Source: Isoptericola halalbus (lineage in GTDB: Bacteria > Actinomycetota > Actinomycetes > Actinomycetales > Cellulomonadaceae). From it: 64,000 nt of DNA. Under the pieces are notes generated by a model. That model ran no database searches. It saw only the letters and a list, made by a program, of their open reading frames with translations, and had not been told where the DNA came from. Below, one piece after another: positions 19,844-29,043 of the stretch (position 1 is the stretch's first letter; every line of letters starts with the position of its first letter). The stretch is from the NCBI GenBank assembly GCA_009663185.1, contig VJZX01000008.1:98511-162510 (forward strand), written 5' to 3'. The position numbers and the translations under genes are program-made.

Positions 19844-21487
19844 TCACAGGTACTGGCCCGTGTTCGTGACGGTGTCGATCGTGCGCGGCGTACCGTTCTC
19901 GCCCTTCTTCTGGACGATCGTGCGGATGAAGACGATGCGCTCGCCCTTCTTGCCGCTGATCCTCGCCCAGTCGTCGGGGTTCGTGGTGTTCGGCAGGTCC
20001 TCGTTCTCCTTGAACTCGTCGACGCAGGCGCTGAGCAGGTGCTCCACCCGGATGCCTCGGCGACCCGTTCGCAGCAGGTCCTTGATGGCCGACTTCTTGG
20101 CGCGGTCCACGACGTTCTGGATCATCGCCCCGGAGGTGAAGTCCTTGAAGTACAGGACCTCCTTGTCCCCGGACGCGTAGGTGACCTCGAGGAACTGGTT
20201 GTCCTCGTCCTCGGCGTACATGCGCTCGACGACGCTGCGGACCATCGCCTCGACGGCCTCCGCGTGGTGGCCGCCGTGCTCGGCCAGGTCGTCGGCGTGG
20301 ATCGGCAGGTCCGGGGTCAGGTACTTGCCGAAGATCTCCTTGGCCCCTTCGGCGTCAGGCCGCTCGATCTTGATCTTCACGTCGAGGCGGCCAGGGCGAA
20401 GGATCGCCGGGTCGATCATGTCCTCGCGGTTCGATGCACCGATGACGATGACGTTCTCGAGCCGCTCGACGCCGTCGATCTCGGCCAGGAGCTGCGGCAC
20501 GATCGTGGTCTCGACGTCGGACGACAGACCCGTGCCGCGCGTGCGGAACAGGGACTCCATCTCGTCGAAGAAGACGACCACGGGCATGCCCTGGGACGCC
20601 TTCTCGCGTGCCCGGGCGAAGATCAGGCGGATGTGGCGCTCGGTCTCGCCCACGTACTTGTTGAGGAGCTCCGGACCCTTGACGTTGAGGAAGTAGCTCT
20701 TGGCGTTCGGGTCCCCGCCGCGCTTGTCGGCGACCATCTTGGCGAGCGAGCTCGCGACCGCCTTGGCGATGAGCGTCTTGCCGCACCCGGGCGGGCCGTA
20801 CAGCAGCACGCCCTTGGGCGGGCGCAGGCCGTGCTCGCGGAACAGGTCGGGGTGGGAGAACGGCAGCTCGACCGCGTCGCGGATCGCCTCGATCTGCGGC
20901 CCCAGGCCACCGATGTCCTCGTAGGCGATGTCGGGGACCTCCTCGAGGACGAGCTCCTCGACCTCCGACTTGGGCACGATCTCGAACACGAACCCGCTGC
21001 GCACGTCGACGGTGAGCGAGTCCCCGACGCGCAGGTTCACCCCGCGGACCGAGCCGGCGAGCCGCACGACGCGCTCCTCGTCCGCGCGTCCGACGACCAG
21101 CACGCGGTCCTCGTCGAGCACCTCCTTGACGGTGACGAGCTCGCCCGTGCGCTCGAAGCCACCGGCAGACACGACCGTCATGGCCTCGTTGAGCTTGACC
21201 TCCTGGCCGGGCTCGAGCCCGTTCACGTCCAGGCTCGGGCTCGCCGAGACGTGCATCTTGCGGCCCGACGACGAGATGTCGACCGACCCGTCCTCGTGGG
21301 CGGCGAGGAACGTGGCGTACGTGCCCGGGGGCTTGGCGAGCTCGTCGATCTGCTTCTTGAGCTCGACGATCTGGTCGCGCGCGGCACGCAACGCCTCGGC
21401 GAGCCGCTCGTTCTTGGCGGCCAGGAGCGCGAGCTGGGCGTCCCGGCTCGGGCCCGATGGTTCGGGGCGGACAGTGTTCTCGGTCAT
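19844..21487 (-). CDS. arc: Proteasome-associated ATPase Arc/Mpa
   Basis: Hexameric AAA ATPase that recognises Pup, unfolds the substrate and feeds it into the 20S core. 547 aa: coiled coil at about residues 17-52, tandem OB domains at 55-185, AAA domain with Walker A GPPGCGKT and Walker [10 protein letters not shown]. The C terminus GQYL is the proteasome-docking motif with the penultimate Tyr. ATG 21487 has GAGGGGG about 6 nt upstream. The 193-nt upstream spacer contains a TAGGGT hexamer but no convincing -35. Known as ARC in corynebacterial and rhodococcal species, Mpa in mycobacteria. Confidence 0.97.
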   Translation of the reverse strand: MTENTVRPEPSGPSRDAQLALLAAKNERLAEALRAARDQIVELKKQIDELAKPPGTYATFLAAHEDGSVDISSSGRKMHVSASPSLDVNGLEPGQEVKLNEAMTVVSAGGFERTGELVTVKEVLDEDRVLVVGRADEERVVRLAGSVRGVNLRVGDSLTVDVRSGFVFEIVPKSEVEELVLEEVPDIAYEDIGGLGPQIEAIRDAVELPFSHPDLFREHGLRPPKGVLLYGPPGCGKTLIAKAVASSLAKMVADKRGGDPNAKSYFLNVKGPELLNKYVGETERHIRLIFARAREKASQGMPVVVFFDEMESLFRTRGTGLSSDVETTIVPQLLAEIDGVERLENVIVIGASNREDMIDPAILRPGRLDVKIKIERPDAEGAKEIFGKYLTPDLPIHADDLAEHGGHHAEAVEAMVRSVVERMYAEDEDNQFLEVTYASGDKEVLYFKDFTSGAMIQNVVDRAKKSAIKDLLRTGRRGIRVEHLLSACVDEFKENEDLPNTTNPDDWARISGKKGERIVFIRTIVQKKGENGTPRTIDTVTNTGQYL

Positions 21488-21680
21488 CGCATCCCCCTCT
21501 CGTGCAGGCCCGGGTCGCGGCCTCCCCGGTCAGGGAAGGTGCTCCCGAGATACAGCACCCTAGATGTCATCGACGACACTCGGTGGATGATTTCGCGGAG
21601 CGGCGGCCAGGTTCACACGACCGTCACCAGACGGTGACCGCACCGAGACCTACGGATCGCCCTCCACCACGATCTCCGGC

Positions 21681-22691
21681 TCAGGCCTCGTGCGCGCCAT
21701 CCTGGCCGACCTCGCGCCGCACGCGCCGCACCTTCTTGTCCGACACGGGGCGCTCGCCGAGGTCCTCCTCGGTCCACTCGGCGTCGGGACCGGGGTACGC
21801 GCCCTTGGCGGGCCGGCGCTTGCGCTCGGGTGGCACGACGCCGTCGGCGAGCCGCCGCGCGGTGACGAGGAAGCCGGTGTGCCCGATCATGCGGTGCTGC
21901 GGACGTACCGCGAGGCCCTCGAGGTGCCAGCCGCGCACCATCGACTCCCACGCCGTGGGCTCGGCGAACCGGCCGTCCGCGCGCAGGTCCTCCGCGGTCC
22001 GGGACAGCTGCGTCGCCGTCGCCACGTACGCCACGAGCACCCCGCCGGGAACGAGCGCCCGGGCGACGACGTCGATGTTCTCCCACGGCGCGAGCATGTC
22101 GAGCACGACCCGGTCGATCGTGCCCGGCTCGGCGACCGTCGGCAGCACGTCCGCGAGGTCGCCGACCGAGAGCCGCCACGCGGGGTGCTCGCCGCCGAAG
22201 AAGGTCTCGACGTTGCCGCGCGCGATGGCGGCGAAGTCCTCGCGCCGCTCGATCGAGCGCAGCTCGCCGGCGTCCCCGACGGCCCGCAGGAGCGACATGG
22301 TCAGCGCGCCCGACCCGACGCCCGCCTCGACGACGCGTGCGCCGGGGAAGATGTCCGCCATCTGCACGATCTGCCCGGCGTCCTTGGGGTACACGACCGC
22401 CGCGCCGCGCGGCATCGACAGCACATAGTCGCTGAGCAGCGGGCGCAGGGCCAGGTACTCGATGCCGGCCGTGTTGGTCACGACCCAGCCCTCGGGCTTG
22501 CCGATCAGCTCCTCGTGCCGGAAGTAGCCCTTGTGTGTGTGGAAGGTTCCGCCCGGGGTGAGCGTGATCGTGTGCAGGCGGCCCTTGGGGTCGGTCAGCT
22601 GCACCTTGTCGCCCACGCGCAGCGGGCCCCGGCGCAGGTCGGCGCCGGTGGCCGTGGTGGTCTTCGGGGGCGTGGGGTCGGCGGAAGTCAC
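21681..22691 (-). CDS. trmI: tRNA (adenine-N1)-methyltransferase (m1A58)
   Basis: SAM-dependent enzyme methylating A58 in the tRNA T-loop. About 336 aa. Motifs: THKGYFRHEELIGKPEG, ALRPLLSDYVLSMPRGA, SAM loop VVEAGVGSGALTMSL, DMLAPWENID, and RPQHRMIGHTGFL near the C terminus, followed by a charged tail. GTG 22691 is chosen because TAGACT lies 8 nt upstream; a TTG at 22700 overlaps that hexamer. It neighbours the proteasome locus, a conserved actinobacterial synteny. Confidence 0.93.
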   Translation of the reverse strand: MTSADPTPPKTTTATGADLRRGPLRVGDKVQLTDPKGRLHTITLTPGGTFHTHKGYFRHEELIGKPEGWVVTNTAGIEYLALRPLLSDYVLSMPRGAAVVYPKDAGQIVQMADIFPGARVVEAGVGSGALTMSLLRAVGDAGELRSIERREDFAAIARGNVETFFGGEHPAWRLSVGDLADVLPTVAEPGTIDRVVLDMLAPWENIDVVARALVPGGVLVAYVATATQLSRTAEDLRADGRFAEPTAWESMVRGWHLEGLAVRPQHRMIGHTGFLVTARRLADGVVPPERKRRPAKGAYPGPDAEWTEEDLGERPVSDKKVRRVRREVGQDGAHEA

Positions 22692-22739
22692 GGCGGGCAA
22701 GTCTACTGGCGCAGCCCGTTCGACCGGCGCACGGGCGGG

Positions 22740-23858
22740 CTACCGGTGCACGGCCGCCGCGACGCGAGCCACGTCGAGGACCGCGGTGACGCTTCCGCCG
22801 TCGAGCACGGGCACGACGCGCGCGCCTGCGGAGCTCCGCGCGAGCCGCTCGAGCAGGTCGGGCCCGGACAGGTGGGCGTCCACGCCGGAGCCGGGCGGGA
22901 ACGGCACGACCGCGGCGTCGACCGGGGTCGTGGCCGAGTGCTCGCGCGGCACCGCGGCCGCCGCGGACGGGTCGACCCATCCGAGCGGGTCGCCGGTGGG
23001 CCCCACGACCACGATCGCGCTGCTCGGGTGCCCGGCGACCGCGATGCCGGCGTCGGCCACGCTCGTGCCGGACCGCACGACGACCGCCGGCGTGGCCAGG
23101 GTGCGCACGCTGATCCCGGTGAGGCGTTCGCGACGTCGCTCGGCGGTGATCGCCTCACCCGCCCCAGACCACAGGAACGCGCCGACGAGCGCGGCCAACA
23201 TGACGTCGAACCAGCTCGTCTGCCGGCCCTGGGCGAGCGGCCACACCAGCGCCCCCACGACGACGCCGACCGCCACGAGGCGGCCCACCCAGCCGGCGAC
23301 GACCGTGCCCTTGGCGCGCGACGCGGTGATGGCCCACACGAGCGACTCGAGGATCTGACCGCCGTCGAGCGGGAGTCCCGGCAGCAGGTTGAACAGGCCG
23401 ACGAACGCGTTGGAGAACGCCCCCGCGTACAGCAGCACCGCGGGGACCGACTCCACGGTCTGCGCCTGGAACGCGAACCACAGCCCAACGGCGAGGGCCA
23501 GGTTGGTCAGCGGCCCGACGACGGCGACGAGCGCGGCGTCGGCCGGGCGACGGCTCGCGCCCGTGTACGCGGTGTGGCCGCCCCACAGGGTCACCGCGAG
23601 CTCGGTGACCTGGTGCCCACGAGCGCGGGCCACGAGCGCGTGGGCGACCTCGTGGAGGAAGACCGAGCCGAACAGCAGGAGGACGAACGCGAACGAGACG
23701 AGGAGCACGCCGGTCGAGTCCAGGAACGGGGCGCGGACGCGGACGGTGGGGGCGAAGACGAGCGTGAGGACGACGGCGGCGAGGAACCACGAGGGCGTGA
23801 CGACGACGGGCGCACCCGCGACGCGGCCGACGACCCAGCCCTTGGAACGAGAGGTCAC
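22740..23858 (-). CDS. Site-2 protease family zinc metalloprotease
   Basis: M50-family intramembrane metalloprotease, 372 aa. Zinc site HEVAH (in FLHEVAHALVARARGH) and the second metal ligand in NLLPGLPLDGGQILE. About six membrane segments lie in residues 18-240. The C-terminal third (245-372) resembles a degenerate pair of CBS domains. Of the Rip3/SpoIVFB-like type; the substrate is unknown. GTG 23858 has TAGCCT six nt upstream (leaderless signature) and is divergent from the RecB-family gene. Confidence 0.93.
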   Translation of the reverse strand: MTSRSKGWVVGRVAGAPVVVTPSWFLAAVVLTLVFAPTVRVRAPFLDSTGVLLVSFAFVLLLFGSVFLHEVAHALVARARGHQVTELAVTLWGGHTAYTGASRRPADAALVAVVGPLTNLALAVGLWFAFQAQTVESVPAVLLYAGAFSNAFVGLFNLLPGLPLDGGQILESLVWAITASRAKGTVVAGWVGRLVAVGVVVGALVWPLAQGRQTSWFDVMLAALVGAFLWSGAGEAITAERRRERLTGISVRTLATPAVVVRSGTSVADAGIAVAGHPSSAIVVVGPTGDPLGWVDPSAAAAVPREHSATTPVDAAVVPFPPGSGVDAHLSGPDLLERLARSSAGARVVPVLDGGSVTAVLDVARVAAAVHR

Positions 23859-23930
23859 GCGGTCAGGCTATCGGCGGCACCTGTGGACAACCTGTCGGAC
23901 GTGTCCCCCGCTCGCCGTAGGGTGGCCGAC

Positions 23931-24842
23931 ATGACGACGACCGCGGAGCAGATCGCACCGGAGCTCGAGTGCGACCTCGAGGACGCGGAGGTCTCCCCGG
24001 CCGTACCTCGCCTGCCCGCGCTGTCGCCGTCGCGCGCCAACGACTTCATGCAGTGCCCCCTGCTCTTCCGGTTCCGGATGGTCGACCGCCTGCCCGAACC
24101 GCCGTCGTCGGCCGCGGCGCGCGGCACGCTGGTCCACGCGGTGCTGGAGCGTCTCTACGACGCCCCGCTCGGCGAGCGCACGCGGGACGCCGCGCTCGGG
24201 CTCCTGCCCGGCGAGTGGGACCGGCTGCTGGCCACCGAGCCGCGGTACGCGCAGCTGTTCGCGCCGGGCGGTGATGCCGACGGCGTCCCGCTCGACACCT
24301 GGCTCGGCGGCGCCGGGCGGCTCCTCCGCACCTACTTCACGCTCGAGGACCCGAACCGGCTCGAACCCGAGGCACGTGAGCTGCGCGTCGAGACCCGCCT
24401 GACGGACGGGCCGCTGCTGCGCGGCATCGTCGACCGCCTCGACGTGGCGCCGAACGGGTCGGTGCGCGTCGTCGACTACAAGACGGGCAAGGCTCCTCGG
24501 CCCGGGTTCGAGGCCTCCGCGCTGTTCCAGATGCGCTTCTACGGGCTCGTGATCTGGCGCGAGCGCGGCACCCTGCCCAAGATGCTCCAGCTCGTCTACC
24601 TCGGCGACGGCCAGGTGCTGCGCGCCGAGCCGGACGAGCGCGAGCTCGAGGTCACCGAGGCCAAGGTCCGGGCGCTGTGGTCGGCCATCGAGGAAGCCGC
24701 ACGCTCGGGCGACTGGAAGTCTCGCCGCAGCCGGTTGTGCGACTGGTGCGCGCACCAGGGGATCTGCCCGGAGTTCGGCGGGACGCCGCCCGCGATCCCC
24801 GAGGGCGCGCTGCGCGAGCGCCTCGGCATCGACGCGGCGTAG
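23931..24842 (+). CDS. RecB-family PD-(D/E)XK nuclease with Cys cluster
   Basis: A 303-aa single-domain exonuclease-like protein. SPSRANDFMQCPLLFRFR (Cys42) and CDWCAHQGICPEF (Cys270, 273, 279) give the four cysteines of a Cas4/AddB-type Fe-S cluster that ties together the nuclease fold. Active-site motifs are HAVLERLYD, GIVDRLDV and VVDYKTGK. It has no helicase domain, so it is not AddB itself; a stand-alone DNA-end processing nuclease is likely. ATG 23931 follows TAGGGT (23918-23923) by 7 nt, a leaderless start. It is adjacent to trmI/arc in many actinobacteria. Confidence 0.92.
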   Translation: MTTTAEQIAPELECDLEDAEVSPAVPRLPALSPSRANDFMQCPLLFRFRMVDRLPEPPSSAAARGTLVHAVLERLYDAPLGERTRDAALGLLPGEWDRLLATEPRYAQLFAPGGDADGVPLDTWLGGAGRLLRTYFTLEDPNRLEPEARELRVETRLTDGPLLRGIVDRLDVAPNGSVRVVDYKTGKAPRPGFEASALFQMRFYGLVIWRERGTLPKMLQLVYLGDGQVLRAEPDERELEVTEAKVRALWSAIEEAARSGDWKSRRSRLCDWCAHQGICPEFGGTPPAIPEGALRERLGIDAA

Positions 24843-24844
24843 CC

Positions 24845-25549
24845 TCAGGCGACGTCTTCCCGGCGGGCGGTGAGGTCGAGCACCTCGCCGCTCGCGATGC
24901 GCGCCATCGTGCCGACGTCGACCTGCGTGAGCGACGACGCGCGGCTGAGACCCGCGAGGTACGGGACAGCCACCACGGCCTCGACGCCGAGTGTGCGGGC
25001 GCCGGCCGCGAGCGCCGAGGCGATGCCTGTGGGCGAGTCCTCGATCGCGACGCAGCGCCGAGGATCGACGCCGAGCCGCTCCGCCGCCACGAGGTACGGC
25101 TCGGGATCGGGCTTGCCGCGCGTCACCTGGTCCCCGGTGACGAGCGTGGCGAACGCGCCGTCCGGACCGCGCGAGACGACCTCCTCGGCCAGCACCGTGT
25201 AGGACATCGTCACGAGCGCGCACGGCACTCCCGCATCGGCGAGCGACGCAAGGAGCTCGCGCGCCCCAGGCTGCCATGGCACGCGCATGCGGACCTCGCT
25301 CGTGACGCGCTCCAGGAGGCGGTCGACGATGTCCGCGGCCGGCAGGTCGACGCCGGCGCCCCGGAGCACCTCGGCCGACGCGAGCAGCGGCTTGCCGACG
25401 AGCTGAAGCGCCTTCTCGTGCGACCAGTGACCGCCGTGGGCCGCGACGAGCTCGTGCTCGGCACGGATCCAGTACGGCTCGGTGTCGACGAGGGTGCCGT
25501 CCATGTCCCACAGGACGGCGTCGGGCAGGGGCAGGGTCGCGGTGCTCAG
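24845..25549 (-). CDS. HAD-superfamily phosphatase/beta-phosphoglucomutase-like, CTG start proposed
   Basis: HAD hydrolase with an alpha-helical cap, acting on a small phosphorylated substrate. Motif I is DMDGT; motif II ALVTMSYT; motif III GKPDPEPYL; motif IV EDSPTG. The first in-frame ATG (25504) begins inside motif I and removes the nucleophilic Asp, and the frame is closed by TAG at 25571-25573 with no ATG, GTG or TTG between. CTG 25549 has GGGAG 6 nt upstream and gives LSTATLPLPDAVLWDMDGT, a normal family N terminus (234 aa). A sequencing error is the alternative. Convergent with the RecB-family gene, 2 nt apart. Confidence 0.85.
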   Translation of the reverse strand: MSTATLPLPDAVLWDMDGTLVDTEPYWIRAEHELVAAHGGHWSHEKALQLVGKPLLASAEVLRGAGVDLPAADIVDRLLERVTSEVRMRVPWQPGARELLASLADAGVPCALVTMSYTVLAEEVVSRGPDGAFATLVTGDQVTRGKPDPEPYLVAAERLGVDPRRCVAIEDSPTGIASALAAGARTLGVEAVVAVPYLAGLSRASSLTQVDVGTMARIASGEVLDLTARREDVA

Positions 25550-25634
25550 GGCGGTCTCCCGGTGGGTGCGCTAGGGGTGGGCCGCCCCGAGCGTACCCAC
25601 GTGCGGGCCGACGACGCCGGTGCGACCGTGAGGC

Positions 25635-27275
25635 ATGCGTGTCGCGATCGTCGGAGCCACGGGCAACGCCGGGACCGCACTCGGGCGCGCTCTGGAGGCC
25701 GAGCCCGGTGTCACGTCGGTCCTCTGCCTCGCCCGACGTCTGCCGGACCGGACCGCGGAACCGTACCGGGCCGCCGAGTGGGCGACCGCCGACATCGCGG
25801 CCACCGAGCCCGACGACGTCGTCGTCGACCGCCTCGCCGAGACCGTCCGCGGCGCCGACGCCGTGGTCCACCTCGCATGGCTCATCCAGCCCAACCGGCA
25901 GCGCGAGCTGCTGCGCCGCAGCAACGTCGACGGCACGCGCAGGGTCGCCGACGCGGTGGCACGCGCCGGTGTGCCGCACCTCGTCGTCGCCTCCTCGGTC
26001 GGCGCCTACTCCCCCGTCGACGACGACACTCCGCGGCGCGAGGACTGGCCGACCGCCGGTATCGCGACGTCGCACTACAGCGTCGACAAGGCCGCACAGG
26101 AGCGCGTGCTGGACCGGTTCGAGCGGGAGCACCCGGACGTCACGGTCGCCCGGCTGCGCACGGCGCTGATGTTCCAGGCCGACGCAGCGCAGGAGATCGC
26201 GCGGTACTTCCTCGGCCCGCTCGTGCCGACGCCGCTGCTCCGCCGGGGCCGGCTGCCCCTCGTCCTGCTGCCCACGGGTCTGCGGGTCCAGGCCGTGCAC
26301 GCCGACGACGCCGCGGACGCCTATCGGCGGGTCGTCGTCGGGCGGGCGGGCGGCGCGTTCAACGTCGCCGCGGACGACCTCCTGCGCGGCGAGGACCTGG
26401 CTCGCGTGCTCGACCACGGCCGGTTCGTCGAGGTCCCTCCGGCTGTCGTCCGGACGGCCGTCGCGCTCGCCTACCGGTCGCGCGCCGTCCCGACCGATCC
26501 CGGCTGGGTCGACATGGCCATGGGAGTGCCGGTCCTCGACACGACCCGGATCGGGACCGAGCTCGGCTGGCGGCCACGGCACACCGCGGCGGGCGCGATC
26601 GAGGAGCTGCTCGCCGGCATGGGAGAGGGCCGAGGTGTGCGATCGGCCCCGATGCGCCCGGCCACGCCACGGCCTGCCGCCACCTCGACGATGCCGCTGC
26701 GCCGACGGGAGTCCGCCCAGGTCCCGGAGCACATGGACCGGTACCTGTTCGGCCTGTACCTCTCGGACCACTTCACGGGCTCGACGGCGGGCCTGGAGCG
26801 GATCGAGCGCATGGCCGCTGCCTACCGGGACACCCCGTTCCACGGCGAGCTCGTCGAGACGGCCGAGCAGATCCGGGCCGAGCGCGAGCTGATCCGCAGC
26901 CTGCTGGACGCGCTCGGGGTGCCTCGTCGCCGCCACCGACAGGCCGCCGCGTGGGCCGCCGAGCGCGTCGGGCGCCTCAAGCTCAACGGCCGCCTGATCG
27001 AGCGCTCGCCGATGACCGCGGTGCTCGAGGCCGAGCTCATGCGGTCGGCGGTCCTCGGGAAGATCGGCGGCTGGCAGACGCTCGGTGAGCACGCCGAGGA
27101 CCTCGGTCTCGACCCTGCGCAGTTCGACGAGCTGATCGAGACCGCCCGCCACCAGATCGCGGTGCTCGACCGGTTCCACGAGTACGTGCGTTCCCGCGCG
27201 TTCCGCGCGGAGCGTCCGCTCGGAGCGGCCGACGCGGGGCGGGCAACGAAGGCGGGTGAGAGCGAAGGCGCCTAA
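25635..27275 (+). CDS. SDR-family NAD(P)-dependent protein fused to helical domain
   Basis: 546 aa in two parts. Residues 1-325 are an extended short-chain dehydrogenase/epimerase: nucleotide loop GATGNAG at the N terminus, catalytic YSVDK near residue 152. After a Pro/Arg-rich linker (about 326-368), residues 370-525 are all-helical, with repeated Glu and His residues (YLFGLYLSDHFTG, ETAEQIRAERELIRSLL, AELMRSAVLGKIGGWQTL, DRFHEYVRS). The helical part looks like a four-helix, ferritin-like bundle, but I do not recognise it firmly. Substrate is unknown. It lies 10 nt ahead of the PfkB kinase. Confidence 0.8.
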   Translation: MRVAIVGATGNAGTALGRALEAEPGVTSVLCLARRLPDRTAEPYRAAEWATADIAATEPDDVVVDRLAETVRGADAVVHLAWLIQPNRQRELLRRSNVDGTRRVADAVARAGVPHLVVASSVGAYSPVDDDTPRREDWPTAGIATSHYSVDKAAQERVLDRFEREHPDVTVARLRTALMFQADAAQEIARYFLGPLVPTPLLRRGRLPLVLLPTGLRVQAVHADDAADAYRRVVVGRAGGAFNVAADDLLRGEDLARVLDHGRFVEVPPAVVRTAVALAYRSRAVPTDPGWVDMAMGVPVLDTTRIGTELGWRPRHTAAGAIEELLAGMGEGRGVRSAPMRPATPRPAATSTMPLRRRESAQVPEHMDRYLFGLYLSDHFTGSTAGLERIERMAAAYRDTPFHGELVETAEQIRAERELIRSLLDALGVPRRRHRQAAAWAAERVGRLKLNGRLIERSPMTAVLEAELMRSAVLGKIGGWQTLGEHAEDLGLDPAQFDELIETARHQIAVLDRFHEYVRSRAFRAERPLGAADAGRATKAGESEGA

Positions 27276-27285
27276 GTTCCTGAGC

Positions 27286-28227
27286 ATGAACGCAGAGCGC
27301 GCGCCCGTCCTGTGCGTCCTCACCCCCGACCCGGTGCTGACCGTCGAGATCGAGGCCGGCCGGGTCGAGGCCGAGGGGGCGCCCGAGATCCACGTCCACC
27401 CGGGGGGCCAAGGGCTGTGGGTGGCCAAGATGGCCGACTCGCTCGGTGCGCGGGTCGTCGTCTGCGGCCCCTTCGGTGGTGAGACCGGTGCGCTCACCGC
27501 GCACCTCGCACGCACGCAGGACCTCGACCTGCGGCCGACCTCCCGAGGGGGCGGTGCTGCCCTCGTGCAGGACCGACGGTCCGGCGAGGCCGCGGAGATC
27601 GCCACGATGCCGCCCGAGCCGCTCGACCGGCACGAGCTCGACGACCTCTACAGCATGACGCTCGTGACCGCGCTCGACTCGGACGTGTGCGTCCTGACCG
27701 GGACCCAGTTCGACCTCGGGATGCCGCCGGACTTCTTCGGCCGCCTCGTGCGGGACCTGTCCACGTCCCGCTGCGCGGTCGTCGCGGACCTGTCCGGCGA
27801 GGCTGCCGCCGCGGTGGCGCGGGAGGCCGCCACGGTGCTCAAGATCAGCCACGAGGAGATGGTCGAGGCCGAGCTCGCGAAGGACGCGTCGGTCGCCGAG
27901 CTGCGGCGGGGCGCGGAAGTCATGGTCGCAGGCGGGCCGGGGGCCGTCGTCGTCTCGCGCGCCGACGAACCCACGCTCGTGGTGTCGTCGGACGGTGCCT
28001 TCACCATCACGACGCCGCCCATCACCACCGTGGACCACCGCGGTGCGGGCGACTCCATGACCGCGGGAATCGCGGTCGGCGTCGGGCGGGGGCTCGCACT
28101 GCCCGACGCCGTGAGCCTGGGGGCGGCCGCGGGCGCGCTCAACGTTGCGCGGCACGGCCTCGGCACGGGCCGGCGCGACCAGATCGAGAGCTTCGCCCGG
28201 CGGGTCACCGTCGAGGCGCTGGACTGA
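27286..28227 (+). CDS. PfkB-family sugar kinase (1-phosphofructokinase-like)
   Basis: A ribokinase-fold kinase of 313 aa. N-terminal PDPVLTVEI and HVHPGGQGLWVAKMA resemble the substrate lid of FruK/LacC-type kinases; the C-terminal DHRGAGDSMTAGIAVG has the anion hole and catalytic Asp. Substrate cannot be assigned: neither a PTS gene nor an aldolase is nearby. ATG 27286 is preferred, 10 nt after the SDR gene; GTG 27256 overlaps that gene and has AAGGCGG upstream, so it is an alternative. Confidence 0.85.
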   Translation: MNAERAPVLCVLTPDPVLTVEIEAGRVEAEGAPEIHVHPGGQGLWVAKMADSLGARVVVCGPFGGETGALTAHLARTQDLDLRPTSRGGGAALVQDRRSGEAAEIATMPPEPLDRHELDDLYSMTLVTALDSDVCVLTGTQFDLGMPPDFFGRLVRDLSTSRCAVVADLSGEAAAAVAREAATVLKISHEEMVEAELAKDASVAELRRGAEVMVAGGPGAVVVSRADEPTLVVSSDGAFTITTPPITTVDHRGAGDSMTAGIAVGVGRGLALPDAVSLGAAAGALNVARHGLGTGRRDQIESFARRVTVEALD

Positions 28228-28266
28228 CCTCGAGAACGACCACGGTGAAGACGAGGAGGAGGAATC

Positions 28267-29043
28267 ATGCTCGCGCTCGTGACCAACGACGACGGGATCG
28301 ACTCCCCCGGGCTCGCGGTGCTCGCCCGGGTCGCCCGGAAGGAGGGGTTCGACGTGCTCGTCGCGGCCCCCGACCAGGAGTCCTCCGGCGCCTCGGCCGC
28401 CCTGCACGGCGCCGAGCGCGACGGTCGCCTGCTGGTGAACGAGCGTGACGCGCCAGGCCTGCCCGACGGCGCGCGCTCGCTCGCCGTCGCGGCCGACCCC
28501 GCGCTCATCGCCTTCGTCGCGGCCTACGGCGGGTTCGGCCCCAAGCCCGACCTGCTGCTGTCCGGCGCCAACCGCGGGCCGAACGTCGGCAACGCCGTCC
28601 TGCACTCGGGCACGGTGGGGGCCGCGTTCACCGCGACGGCGCTGGGCATCCCCTCGCTCGCCGTCTCGGTCGACGCCGAGAACCCCGCGCACTGGGAGAC
28701 AGCCGAACGCGTCGCGGCGCACGCGCTGGGGTGGGTCGCCCGCACGCCGCTGGGGCGTCGCACGCTCAACGTCAACGTGCCCGACATCCCGTTCGAGGAG
28801 CTCCGGGGGCTGCGGCAGGCGCCGCTGGCCTCGTTCGGTGCCGTGCACGCACGCATCGCCGCGCCCGGGGACGACGACACGGCGCTGGTCCTGAGCTACG
28901 AGGGCACCGAGCGGTCGACCGAGCCGGAGTCCGACGCCGGCCTGCTCGCGCGCGGCTGGGCGACCGCGACCCTGCTGCTCGCCCCGTACGCCGACACGTC
29001 CGTCGAGGTCCCGACCCTGGAAGGCAATACCCTGGACAGATGA
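28267..29043 (+). CDS. surE: 5'/3'-nucleotidase SurE
   Basis: Metal-dependent survival-protein phosphatase acting on nucleoside monophosphates. 258 aa. Metal and substrate motifs are at the N terminus (VTNDDGIDSPGL), in LLSGANRGPNVGNAVLHSGTVGAA and in LNVNVPD. ATG 28267 has GAGGAGGAATC upstream. The 3' end overlaps the PAC2 gene as ATGA, so the two are co-translated. Confidence 0.94.
   Translation: MLALVTNDDGIDSPGLAVLARVARKEGFDVLVAAPDQESSGASAALHGAERDGRLLVNERDAPGLPDGARSLAVAADPALIAFVAAYGGFGPKPDLLLSGANRGPNVGNAVLHSGTVGAAFTATALGIPSLAVSVDAENPAHWETAERVAAHALGWVARTPLGRRTLNVNVPDIPFEELRGLRQAPLASFGAVHARIAAPGDDDTALVLSYEGTERSTEPESDAGLLARGWATATLLLAPYADTSVEVPTLEGNTLDR

Noticed and set aside
21690..23930. 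Extension of the RecB-family gene upstream to give a 1050-codon protein
   Set aside because: The added region is antisense to trmI and the site-2 protease; ATG 23931 with a TAGGGT hexamer fits the family N terminus.
23868..27605. A 1245-codon open frame on the minus strand crossing several plus-strand genes
   Set aside because: It is antisense to well-supported genes, has no recognisable motif, and is explained by GC-rich third positions suppressing stop codons.
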